64,000 nucleotides of DNA from Vesta saturnalis (Eukaryota; Arthropoda; Insecta; Coleoptera; Lampyridae), in NCBI GenBank assembly GCA_036346205.1, contig JARFJB010002010.1, positions 1,507,001 through 1,571,000 on the forward strand. Reading direction: 5' to 3'. The translations under genes and the position numbers were made by a program. This document shows, one piece after another, positions 36,730 through 46,240 of the stretch (position 1 is its first letter; every line of letters begins with the position of its first letter). The notes under the pieces were generated by a model, which saw only the letters and a program-made list of their open reading frames with translations, was not told the DNA's origin and ran no database searches.

Positions 36730-37664
36730 ATGGCGGCGACGGGACAAAGTACTGGCGTTGTTTCGGTCTCTTGCAGAAAATGTAAATCAAAAGTGGTTAG
36801 TAGCCTAAAATGTGCAAAATGTGAAAAAATGTTTCATGTTAGTTGTGCTAAATTAATGAAATCTGTTAATTTTCTCAGTGACGATACAATTATATTTGTG
36901 AAGAACCTGTTACTAGTGACAACGAAATTGATCAGCAATTCTTTTAAGTTTTAAAAAATGTGACTGATGATGATAATAAAATTGATGTACGTATTTTTAA
37001 TTACATTGTCACACAAAAGATGCAATTATCGCTGAATTACGAAACCAAATTTGTTTATTGCAACAATGCAGTCAACCATTAAAAAGTATTGCGATGCAAG
37101 ATTGTAGACATCAAGGCCAACAAGTACCGAAATCTAAATCAGTGGTTATCAATCAAAATGATGTGAAGCTAAATGATATGAATAAAGAACATACTGATAC
37201 GGTTATAAATAATAAGCACGTGCAATCTGCCGTAGAAAATGCCGTTAAGTCGAAATGTGATAAGTATAATTAAAGAAGATACCGGTATTTCCCAAGTGTT
37301 AAAACCGGAATGGACTGAAGTTGAGAATGGAAAGAGATCAAAGAGAGCTCTAATAGTAGGTTCAAAAAAAGAGTTAGTTAAGGACAATTCATTAAAAGGA
37401 GTTCCCAAAAAATTGATTTGCACGTATATAGATTAGCACCGGGTACGGCACCTGAACAAATAAAAAAAATTTTTACAACCAAATTTTCCGGAAGCACAAT
37501 GTGAAATTTTAACATCCCGTAATGCTGAAGTATATGCCTCGTTTAAAGTATCAGTTAGTTTAGAAAACTATCAAAAAGCAATGGATCCAAAGGTTTGGCC
37601 CGACTATGTATGCATCAGACGTGTTTTGTACAAACGAGTTTTCGAAGAAAAAAGGACGGCATAA
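36730..37664 (+). pseudogene. CR1-like LINE ORF1 with PHD-like zinc finger
   Basis: The start ATGGCGGCGACGG at 36730 opens into a Cys/His cluster (CRKCKSKVVSSLKCAKCEKM then FHVSCAKL) that fits the PHD-type finger of CR1-group ORF1 proteins. After frameshifts, frames at 37058-37273 and 37239-37436 hold the middle part (VPKKLICTYI). The end at about 37480-37664 reads RNAEVYASFKVSVSLENYQK and DPKVWPDYVCIRR, the conserved C-terminal block of that ORF1 type. ORF1 binds element RNA. At least three frameshifts are present. Confidence 0.65.
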
Positions 37665-37667
37665 TAT

Positions 37668-37880
37668 ATAATGTTCAGTGTATAAGCGAAAGAAAACATT
37701 TAGAAGATTCTAGTACTCAAGTAGGTACTAATAATCGTTTTCATATTTTCCATATTAATATACAATGTCTATCAAATAAAATAAAGGAATTATCCTTGTT
37801 TATAGATAAATATAACTTTGATGTCTCGTGCTTGTCAGAACATTGGATGACCGAAAATCAGATAAAATTTTGTAAATTAG
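37668..37880 (+). pseudogene. LINE ORF2 endonuclease, first part
   Basis: The frame reads FHIFHINIQCLSNKIKELSL, then FDVSCLSEHWM, the opening strands of the APE-type endonuclease, with N in HINIQ and E in SEHW matching active-site positions. It follows ORF1 by a few bases. Similarity stops near 37880, where the next part of the domain appears on the opposite strand. Confidence 0.7.
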
Positions 37881-37889
37881 ATATTTTGT

Positions 37890-38585
37890 TTGGTATCGTA
37901 AGTAAATTAGCATTTGTTGTGTCATAGATTCTCTAAGAGGAAAGTACTCATTAACCAAGTGATTTAATGTACTTAAAAGAAAATTTGCTCTTTCATTAAT
38001 ATCAGTGTACTTCAATTTAACATTTTGCAAGTTAATAAGCGATAATGGTTTTCAAAATTTATTTATAGAAGAATTTGTAAACTTTCTTCTATAAACAATT
38101 TCTTTTGAAATCTTGTTAACTTCATTTATTGATATGGATTGTCCATAGTGGTCAGGAAGACATGCATCTAAGACCCCACAAGTCAAAATTTCATTTATAT
38201 TTGTAACTATATTATCAATACGCGTAGAGGTATTGTGATTTATTCTAGTGAAGTCATTTATACACACCTTCAGACCAAACATGTCTAATAAATTTAAAAA
38301 TAATTTTAAGTGTTTATCAGGTTCATGAAAATTTAAGTTAAAATCTCCAACAATGACAAGTTTATCGTATATTTAGCTAAAATCCTGCAACATTTTTTCC
38401 ATGTTTTCAATGAAATTATCAACAGATCCAGAACACGGTCTGTATAAACCAACAACCATTAATTTAATTGGAAGTATTTCAACGGCGCATAATTCTACAT
38501 GCATTTCTATTACATACTTCTTTAAAGAGATAGGGTGTACTTAATGTTATTACGCATAAATATGCTTACCCCTCCATGAATATGA
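37890..38585 (-). pseudogene. LINE ORF2 endonuclease, remaining part, inverted
   Basis: Reading from 38585 down the minus strand gives NHIHGGVSIFMRNNIK, then PIKLMVVGLYRPCSGSVDNF, the diagnostic KLVIVGDFNLNF, then DMFGLKVCINDFTRINHNTS and a CLPDHYGQS block (D and H of the active site). This continues exactly where the plus-strand part at 37668-37880 stops, so about 700 bp of one LINE are inverted. A TAG interrupts it before YDKLVIVGD. No reverse transcriptase follows. Confidence 0.75.
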
Positions 38586-39310
38586 TTCTGTCTAGTAAAA
38601 AAACTAAAAAATTTCCCAAACATGAATATAGACCTGTTTTTAAACCTTACACCAACTTTTCAAGAATCCGAAAGACAAAATTTGTAATGAAAATCAAGGA
38701 GTGTACGAGATACCTTGCAACGGCTGCACAAGAAGTTATATTGGACAAACAAATCGAAAATTATATGTGAGAGCTAATGAACACAAACTGGCCATCAAAC
38801 AACAAAATCCTTCGTCATTTTTGGCTAATCATTATTTAGATACTGGATACGAAATTAACACAAATAATATTCGATTACTTGCTCCTTTATATAATTTACA
38901 CCAGCGGATTACTAGAGAAGCCATTGAAACTGAGAAGAGGCCTAATGCCCTTAACAAACGTGATGATAGTTCTAGGATACCGCATATTTGGAAGAACCTT
39001 ATTAAACAAAATTAAAAATTACCAATAACTCAAAATCTTCCCAGCATCTCGGCCAATATTACATCTACATCACATCTAAATCCTGATACTCAAGATTCTG
39101 TTAACATTCCGGCATCTAATATAATTCCAAATTCAACGTCATATCTAGGATCTGAAAATCGAAGCAGAACTCGTTCATAAAAATTATTATAATTAATTAG
39201 TTAGCTTGTTTCATATTTCATATACTAAATATCATTCTTGACAAAGGGGACATGGTAAGTCCTCAAAACGTTGAATATCATATATTTTCACGTTAATAAA
39301 CACAAGTTGT
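38586..39310 (+). pseudogene. Penelope-like element fragment: GIY-YIG endonuclease and 3' UTR
   Basis: The frame 38701-39015 reads YEIPCNGCTRSYIGQTNRKL, the GIY-YIG signature of PLE endonucleases (with the Cys pair typical of them), then RANEHKLAIKQQNPSS and RITREAIETEKRPNALNKRD to a TAA. Upstream bases 38590-38700 are the frameshifted polymerase-endonuclease linker. The 3' part has GACAAAGGGGACATGGTAAG then TCCTCAAAACGTTGAAT (39240-39280), a GGGGAC/GTCCTC hairpin followed by AAACG, as in PLE tails. This belongs to a different PLE lineage from the one at 11498-12962. The reverse transcriptase is missing. Confidence 0.85.
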
Positions 39311-39360
39311 TCCGAATAATGTCTTTATTGAATAATATTACCTGTGGAAGCTTAAATAAT

Positions 39361-39362
<2 letters not shown>

Positions 39363-39404
<42 letters not shown>
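39363..39404. repeat. (TA)n microsatellite at the left edge of the DUF7869-type element
   Basis: Pure TA repeat ending exactly where the element TIR begins at 39405. Confidence 0.95.
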
Positions 39405-39408
<4 letters not shown>

Positions 39409-41756
39409 GGGTACAGGAATAAAACAAGGATTGTCACAAAATAATACTTTTGAGAAAATCAAGTTTTTAAGTTTATTTCTTTTACTACAAATTAACTGAA
39501 TGTTTTTTTTTATCTAAAAAGGCTTTTTGTTTAGTAACAAATACATACAAATAGTAACACGAACAAAAAAGTAAGATTATTGTTTATTGATGAGGTAAAT
39601 TCTTCAAAAAATCGGCAGCCGCAGGATTGGTGCAGAATCTTGTAAACTAACAATATATCTTGATATTTATCGTTTATTATGCGTAAATACTCTACAAATA
39701 ACGATATCAAGTTATATAGCGAATATTGTCAGTGATTTAATGGTAATTACCTTGGTAATTTTGTAGTGGAAGCTCAAATTCCCCTTTGTCCAGTATAGCA
39801 TGGCTTAGTGCAGCACCCTTTGCATTACCTCTTTTCTTCGCAGAAGTGATTGGTGTAGTCTCCCAGTGGCCATGATATGTGGATCTGTGGTGCATTAATC
39901 TGGGATGATCTTTGGAAAAAGCAATTTTTCTTATAGGTTGTGCTTTGACAGGACTGAAAGGACATTTTTTGGAAACTACGTCTGTAAGGAATTCGCTCCA
40001 GTTTCTGATTATGGTTTGGTTTACTTCAACGACAACGAATGGAGAAGGTTGTACCCTAGAACTTCGTATTAGTTAATACCAGTCATCCGGCGACTCCATT
40101 CGAATACGTAGATTGATCAGTCCCATGTTTTTGTCGCATTCCATGTACGAATATCCTCTAATTGGAAAAATCATTGTAACAGAAGTGAGACTTTTTACAT
40201 AATGAACCATGTAATGCAAAAACCGAAATACCGTAAAATTTTTATTTTGCCCTCCAGCAGAATCGCAAAATATGTGGAGGTCAGTAATTTCTGGATTCAG
40301 ATGGTTCATTAAAAAATCGAATAAAAAGGAGCACACTTCGTTGTGGGTCCTTTATGACCAATGATTTCTGGATAGGCGTAAAATACCAAGTATCCAGTAG
40401 CAAGTACATGGATATTAAAGGAGTACATACCTAGTTGCCGTAAATAGTACACATCGTTGGTAGGTACACTGGGCAAAGAAATATTCTTTTGAAAATCCAT
40501 AGCGATTGCAGCAAAATTCCTATTGCTTTGTGCTCTTTTTTTGCTTTCCCTCTTGTTATCGTAAAAGACTTGGGCTTTTCTTTTGTGAAGTTCGTTTTCC
40601 ACACGTAGTCTGTTTATTTCACTATCAGAGTTGGGTGTCTGTTGTAAACGAAAAAGGTTTGCCTGAAACTCGTCACAGGCGCTGCAAGTATCTGTGCGTG
40701 GGTAACCGAAACTTATATTTTGTGTTAAAAATATTCCTATAGAATTCGTAGGATACCTTAACATTGGGGAATTTAACTTTGAACATGTTAAACATTTTTT
40801 TAATATTCAACTCTTCTGGCAAGTACTTCTCAGTTGAATCTTTCAAGCTGTAGTGCGAGCCCCTACCTTTGAAGGATTTGATGTGGTCGTGTACCTGCTC
40901 ATATACCTCATTTGGAAGTTTCTTGGACGTTGCACTATGTTTACCTCGTAAATCTTTTGGGGCCATTCCGCTATGCTTTAAAGATTTTTGAATATATTCG
41001 ATTTTTCCTCGAGTCGTGCCATGAATTGCAATGAACGCCTTAAAATACACTGGAATTTCGACCGTAAGTCAATCTCGCATAACTCTTACTCTATAACTAA
41101 ATGATGCAGTGTGATATTCACTCTCCTCTTCAGGTTTTCTGCTTCTTCTTCCATAGACGGGAAACACTGCTATTAACCCACATAGGTAACTATTTTGCTC
41201 AGAATGTGATTCCAGCTTATTAAATTTTGTCAAAATATGACTTATTTCATCACTTGTCACAACTTCAAAACATCTTAATCTTTTACAGTTACATACTGCT
41301 CCTTGCTCATGAGTGGCTAATCTTAATTTCTTTGTAACGTCCTGCATCCTGCCCGTTCTTTTTCTCTTCTTTGTAGTTCCAGAAATACCGTCACAAGTAT
41401 TATTTTCATCCATGTTTATCTAAAAATGGCACTAAATATCACCTAAACGACAGCACTAGAATATCCACGTTCACGTTTACAACAAAATTTCTGTAGTGTT
41501 AAAAATACCATTGCACTGAAACCACTGATGATGACGTAGTAATTATTCTGGACAATCCTTGTTGTAAACCGGTTCCGAGTGGACATTCCATGTTTTATTC
41601 CTGTATGGGTAAACCAAAAACCTTGAATAACTTGTGACAGTTCATGTTTTCTTCTATTACGACCTAAGCACCTAATCTACATACAAACTTGCAACAGATG
41701 GTGCAAAAATCTCAAATACGAAAAAAATGGACATTCCTTGTTTTATTCCTGTACCC

Positions 41757-41760
<4 letters not shown>
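39405..41760 (-). mobile_element. TIR element encoding a DUF7869-like protein
   Basis: The left end begins TGAAGGGTACAGGAATAAAA and the right end is its complement TTTTATTCCTGTACCCTTCA. The match runs about 31 bp with two differences (through ACAAGGA-TGTC). Both ends touch a (TA)n tract (39363-39404 and 41761-41828). A second partial copy of the right-end sequence (GACATTCCATGTTTTATTCC) lies internally at about 41582. Inside is one gene on the minus strand. The size and architecture are those of a DNA transposon. Confidence 0.82.
39584..41413 (-). pseudogene. DUF7869-like presumed transposase with one small intron, frameshifted
   Basis: The start at 41413 (MDENNTCDGISGTTKKRKRT) gives a basic N-terminus. 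A Cys cluster (CNCKRLRC), then FKAFIAIHGTTRGKIEYIQK, the helical block SHYS and NIKKMFNMF follow. Next come a Cys-containing DTCSACDEFQ, a coiled-coil-like stretch, and AIAMDFQKNISLPSVPTNDV with a candidate catalytic D. Then come YYLRQLGMYSFNIHV, EVCSFLFDF and LHIFCDSAGGQNKNFTVFRF (second acidic position), and PIRGYSYMECDKNMGLI. Two frameshifts and one in-frame TAA (after DDWY, 40073) break the frame. C-terminal coding continues to a stop at 39584-39586, using a likely 59-nt GT-AG intron at 39692-39750. I know the family from many insects as DUF7869 or uncharacterised proteins. Transposase activity is inferred from the TIRs. Confidence 0.72.

Positions 41761-41828
<68 letters not shown>
41761..41828. 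repeat. (TA)n microsatellite between two transposons
   Basis: A 68-bp TA tract shared as the right border of the DUF7869-type element and the left border of mariner D. Confidence 0.97.
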
Positions 41829-41830
<2 letters not shown>

Positions 41831-42824
41831 TATACCCGAATGGAATAAATTCAGTAGCTCCATTATTATGTATTTTTTAGAAAATCCTGAGACACGTCAA
41901 TTATTAATTTTAAAATGGCATCTTGTCACGTAAAAATGTCATTCCTAAATTCAGCTCCCTTAAGATGACATCCACAACCCCTAAATTTTCATAGTAGCAG
42001 TAGGGGCTTGTGATACTTCATTTGAATGGTCTTTTCATTCTCTATTCAAAACTGCTATTGTTTTAAATTTTATTGCAGAAATTAACAAGAAAAAAAAGCA
42101 TTATTAATGGAGCAGATGTTCAAAATGCATGCCTCCAGCATCTTGGCAGCATCCTAGACGTAAATAGAAATGTCTTCTAACGTTATTTAACATTTGCGGG
42201 GTAACCAAAATTAAATTAAAAAAAAATTGAAACAAAAATTTTAACAGTGACAAATGTCAACTACTGTTACCATGACAATCACGTTTCTAGGTAATTTCCC
42301 TAAAGCTGATAATGGCCAAGTTCTTAAATTTTAGGTTTGTTCATTTGTGTGTTATGGTTTTTGTCGTTCGATTGTAAAGCAAAAATTGTACGTATTTATT
42401 AGTAAGTTTTTATCTTATTGTAGGGAATGTCGGCAATTAAAGACATTTATTTTTTGTTATTATTAACATTTAAGAACCTAAAATTGACAAATAGTATTAC
42501 TTGTAAAAGTTTTATTTTAATGTAACGAATTTCCTACGCTGGAGAAGCTTATTCGTTTTTCTAGTTAATTTCTGCAATAAAATTTAAAACCATAGTAGTT
42601 TTGAATAGAGAATGAAAAGACCTTTCAAATGACGTATCACAAGCCTCTACTTCCAATTTAAAAAATTAGGGTTGTAGCTGTCACCTGAAGGGAGTTGAAA
42701 TTAGGGATGACATTTTTACGTGACACGGTGTCATTTTAAAAGTAGAAATTGACGTATCTCATGATTTTCTTAAAAAATGCATAATGATGGAGCTACAGAA
42801 TTTATTCCATTTAGCTGTTCCACA

Positions 42825-42827
<3 letters not shown>
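41829..42827 (-). mobile_element. Tc1/mariner-type element D with about 270-bp TIRs, internally deleted
   Basis: Sequence from 41838 (GAATGGAATAAATTCAGTAG) is repeated in inverted form up to 42820 (complement GGAATAAATTCTGTAGCTCC), with similarity for about 270 bp to GAAATTAAC. Both outer ends abut (TA)n tracts. Near 42104-42200 the minus strand reads MLNNVRRHFYLRLGCC, then GGMHFEHLLH and a stop, the C-terminal end of an IS630/mariner transposase. The catalytic part is deleted. Confidence 0.8.

Positions 42828-42888
<61 letters not shown>
42828..42888. repeat. (TA)n microsatellite
   Basis: TA tract at the right end of mariner D. Confidence 0.97.
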
Positions 42889-42895
<7 letters not shown>

Positions 42896-42989
42896 TATAC
42901 AATCATCTCTTAATCTATATAAAAACACATAACTTAGCGCGAAATTTGAATTTCTCATGTATTCGTTACAAGAACTGGAAAAATGAAAA

Positions 42990-44079
42990 TAGAAAAAACA
43001 GCAGAACCGATAAAAATTTAACGCCATTTAACTTATTTCAAAATTTCTTTAGTGAAGAATTTGTTCAGTTTATTTGTGATGAATCGAAAAAATGTACTGC
43101 TTTCAAAGGGAATTTGCACTCTTTCTTCTAAGGAAATGTATACTTACCTCGGAATGCTCTATTATCGGAGTATTGTAAATCGCCTTTTAAGCGTATACTT
43201 TGGGAAGCAAAAGCACAGAGTCGAGTCTATTTATCGATATTTTCACTTGAATGACAACAATACTATTGACGAAATTAATAAAATTTACAAAATACAACCG
43301 ATAGTAAATCAAATAAAGCGTCACAAAAACTTGCAGAACCGTTGAGTAAATCTTTCTCCATCACCTAAAACAATTTATGGCTCTAGTATATGAAAAACTG
43401 TGTACCGCATATTTGCTGGATGGATCCACTGTATATTTAGATAATTCCTTTAATTTCCTTTCGTTACTTCAGGAACTACAGACACAAAATATCTCTTGCA
43501 TTGGAATAACTTGAAAAGATGGACCAGCTAGGATGAAGAGAGGATCACCATATACCATAATGGACGAAAGTAACAATATTGTGCTAACAAAGTGGTACGA
43601 TAATAGGCAAGTCATAATTGCAACAAGTGTTGAAAGCATATCTTTGACTAAAGGTATCTGCAAGCGTTGGTCAAAGCAACAGAGGAAACGCGTAGAGGTT
43701 GAACAACGCACTATTATGCATTTGTATAATCAAGGTATGGGAGGATGTGATAAAATGAGAGGACTTTACCTTATGAACATTCGTTCAAGAAAGTGGTAGT
43801 GGCCGTTTGTAATATTTTGTCTTAACAGAGCGGTTGTAAATTCAAGTCCACTTATGTTTATAAGAAGAATCGTATTGTTTATTCTATCGTCTCCAATAAA
43901 CCCCGCTAGTCCAACAACAAGGTAGAGCAAAAATGTTCTATTGGAAGTTAGATATGACGGTCACAATCATTTGATTGCCAAAAATGAAACTCAAAGGCGT
44001 TGTGCTGTGTGGTAAATGCGCTAAATTTATTTGTCTAAAGTGTAATGTTGGCTTACTTCCCGACAACTGTTTTTCTTGA
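42990..44079 (+). pseudogene. piggyBac transposase, catalytic and C-terminal region
   Basis: The reading starts LTPFNLFQNFFSEEFVQFIC, then after a frameshift MYTYLGMLYY and SIYRYFHLNDNNTIDEINKI with KIQPIVNQIK. The catalytic block near 43430 gives VYLDNSFNF, with its D. Next come KRGSPYTI and VLTKWYDNRQVIIATSVESI, RWSKQQRKRVEVEQRTIMHL, and YNQGMGGCDKMRGLYLMNIR (second conserved D). A TAG after RKW and a two-base loss in the C-terminal Cys-rich domain (RCAV, then KCAKFICLKCNVG) show decay. The end is a TGA at 44077-44079. The family assignment is firm; it cuts at TTAA when active. Confidence 0.88.
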
Positions 44080-44771
44080 TAAATACAAATTTTTTTCATA
44101 GCCGTTTACCATATGTTTTATACGTTCTACAATAAATAAATAGATAAATATAATTGTTCTTTATTTTCCATTAACTCCCTATATGCCCATCCTATGATAT
44201 ATCATACATATTAAGAAAATATTAAAAATTACAAACAAGGTTGTCAGCATCGTACCGTAACTGTAAAAATAAGATGAAATAAGAATACATTCTTTTTGGA
44301 AGCTGAAAAATGTAAGTTATAATACAAGACCTTGCTAGTATAATTAGAACTACATTAAGTTTTCACTCTTAGAATTTTGTTGACATCCGTTATTGTTAAG
44401 ATGCTAAAAGAAATCAATATTTTCATTTACACTTCTCTCAAATAAAATTTTATACAACGTTTCGCATTCTGTTGCTTAATCTTTCCATGCTATTAATAGT
44501 AATTGTCAGATTTATTTTCGTCTTTGTACTTTGCACTTACTGTTTTACAGCTGATATAACAGATAATGCGTTAATTTTATTGGTTAATGACAAACATCAA
44601 ATATAACGTATTTCTTCTGTTTTAGGTTTAGCACAATTGTGTTATAAGACATAACAGTTGCATTTTAATTGGTCGACGAATTTAATGTACCTACATAAAG
44701 CGTAATTGTAAGTTGTTTCTACTCCCAATTTATCGAGATCGTATTGTACTATGTTTTTTGGGATTGTTATA

Positions 44772-46240
44772 CAGGGTGGGCCGATATCGCGTTGGTGGGA
44801 TAAAATAAAAATGACTTTAATCCGTGGCAACTTGATTATTTCGAATGGAACGGCCATTTTTGCATCAAACGTGAATTTTTTTAATCTCTCCAACGATATA
44901 AATTTGTCGGTATCTATCTTCGGTACATTTCTTTTAATTTCATAATTTCTGATTAATTGTCTTTTTCAATTTTCAGTTTCTGTGAGTATCTAGCAAACTG
45001 TGAAAGATAAACCAATTCTGTCACTTTAACTTAATTTTAACATTACGTACTATTTCGTGCTACTATTTCTGGTTAGAGCTTTTCTTGAGTAGTTAATATT
45101 AAATTTAACTGATAAGAATGGCAAGTTTTCCTGAAAATGAAATGATTGATATGGCTTTTATTCTTTCCGTTCCTAGCGAGTCGAGAATATAAGGAAAGGT
45201 ATCCTGACCGGCTGTGTCATCGAAGGAACGAATCATTCAAAAATCTGTTAGAAAGAGTTAATTATCTTCAAAACCAGGAAAGAATTAAACCTGCGTCGAA
45301 CGAAGATAATCAACTCAATATTTTAATTGTAGTAATGAAAATCCCCGTACGACTACACGACAACTCGAACAAGATTTTCAAGTAAGTAGAACATCTGTCA
45401 GACAAAGAAAAACAAATTTCATCCTTATCACATCCAACTAGAACAACATTTAAATGAAAATGTACAATTTTTGGATAAGATCATGTTTACAGACATATTC
45501 GGTACTTCAGTTGTTAGTTCCCCTTTCTTCGACGGTATTCTAAATTCTATTTGTACTTGAATTTCCTCGATAAGAAATTAGTTGGATACTTTGAAGGTGT
45601 ACAGCTCGCTCAAATTAGGGCATGTATTTTCAGCAAAATGGCGCACCTCTACATTGTGCCCGCGTAGTAAGTGAATGGCTTAATAATGCATTTGTTGAAA
45701 AGTGGATACGAAGGGATGGACTAACACAATGGCTAGCTAGATCTCCAGAAGCTTCTCCGCTAAATTTCTTTTTATGGGTGCACGTGAAGGAAAAAGTGTA
45801 TGCTGAACTACCAATCACTGCGGAAGATATTAAAAATAGAATCCCAAACGTTTTTGCAACTATCAACCCATTAATGTTAAATAGGGCTAAAAATTCTTTT
45901 CGTTGTAGAACTCAAATTTGTGTAGACCAAGGTGGTAGCCATTTTGAATACTTATTAAATTTATTAATTTATTTTAGCTCGTAATTTTAGTTTTTGTGTT
46001 TATGTGTTTTTCTACTTAAAAATAATGTTTCATAATGTGAATCGTTTTTGATTATTTTCCACGAGTTACTATAATACAAACTAAACATTGAAAAATACAG
46101 CAAATTAATCAGAAATTGTAAAATTAAAAGAAATCTTCCGACACAAATTTATATTGTTAGAAAAGTAAAAAATTCCGCATTATTGCAAAAATGAGAAAAC
46201 TTTTCATAAAAATGATGAATTGCCGCTAAACGATTTGTTT
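44772..46240 (+). mobile_element. Tc1/mariner-type element E, right end eroded
   Basis: The left end is TA then CAGGGTGGGCCGATATCG at 44770-44789. An inverted relative of the left 100-240 bp lies at about 46050-46225 (AATTTATATTG, GAAAATT and AAATTAATCAGAAATT on the complement), but the outermost right end is not recognisable, so it was truncated or replaced near 46240. The transposase is on the plus strand between the repeats. Confidence 0.75.
45118..45984 (+). pseudogene. Tc1/mariner transposase of element E, decayed
   Basis: The start MASFPENEMIDMAFILSVPS is followed after a frameshift by REYKERYPDRLCHRRNESFK and QERIKPASNEDNQLNILIVV, the N-terminal DNA-binding region. Much of the central region with the first catalytic D is missing. 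The frame 45622-45984 has YFQQNGAPLHCARVVSEWLN, where the second catalytic D is Asn, and WLARSPEASPLNFFLW, then GGSHFEYLL at the C-terminus. The conserved DFFLW has become NFFLW, so two acidic positions are lost. Confidence 0.85.

Larger units (their letters stand above)
36100..44206 (+). mobile_element. piggyBac-type element opened by several nested insertions (inferred)
   Basis: Near 36105 the left side reads TGTATGATATGTCATACGAT followed by AGGCA. Near 44185-44206 the complement reads TGTATGATATATCATAGGAT followed by GGGCA, so the two are inverted relatives of about 25 bp. A piggyBac N-terminal coding piece lies at 36202-36560 and the rest at 42990-44079, on the same strand and in the right order. 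Between them lie a LINE, a PLE fragment, the DUF7869-type element and a small mariner. I infer one original piggyBac copy, though two separate copies cannot be excluded. A clean TTAA duplication was not found. Confidence 0.55.

Noticed and set aside
37668..38585. Twin-priming origin for the inverted LINE segment
   Set aside because: Twin priming would place the inverted 5' part ahead of the forward 3' part; the arrangement here is the reverse.
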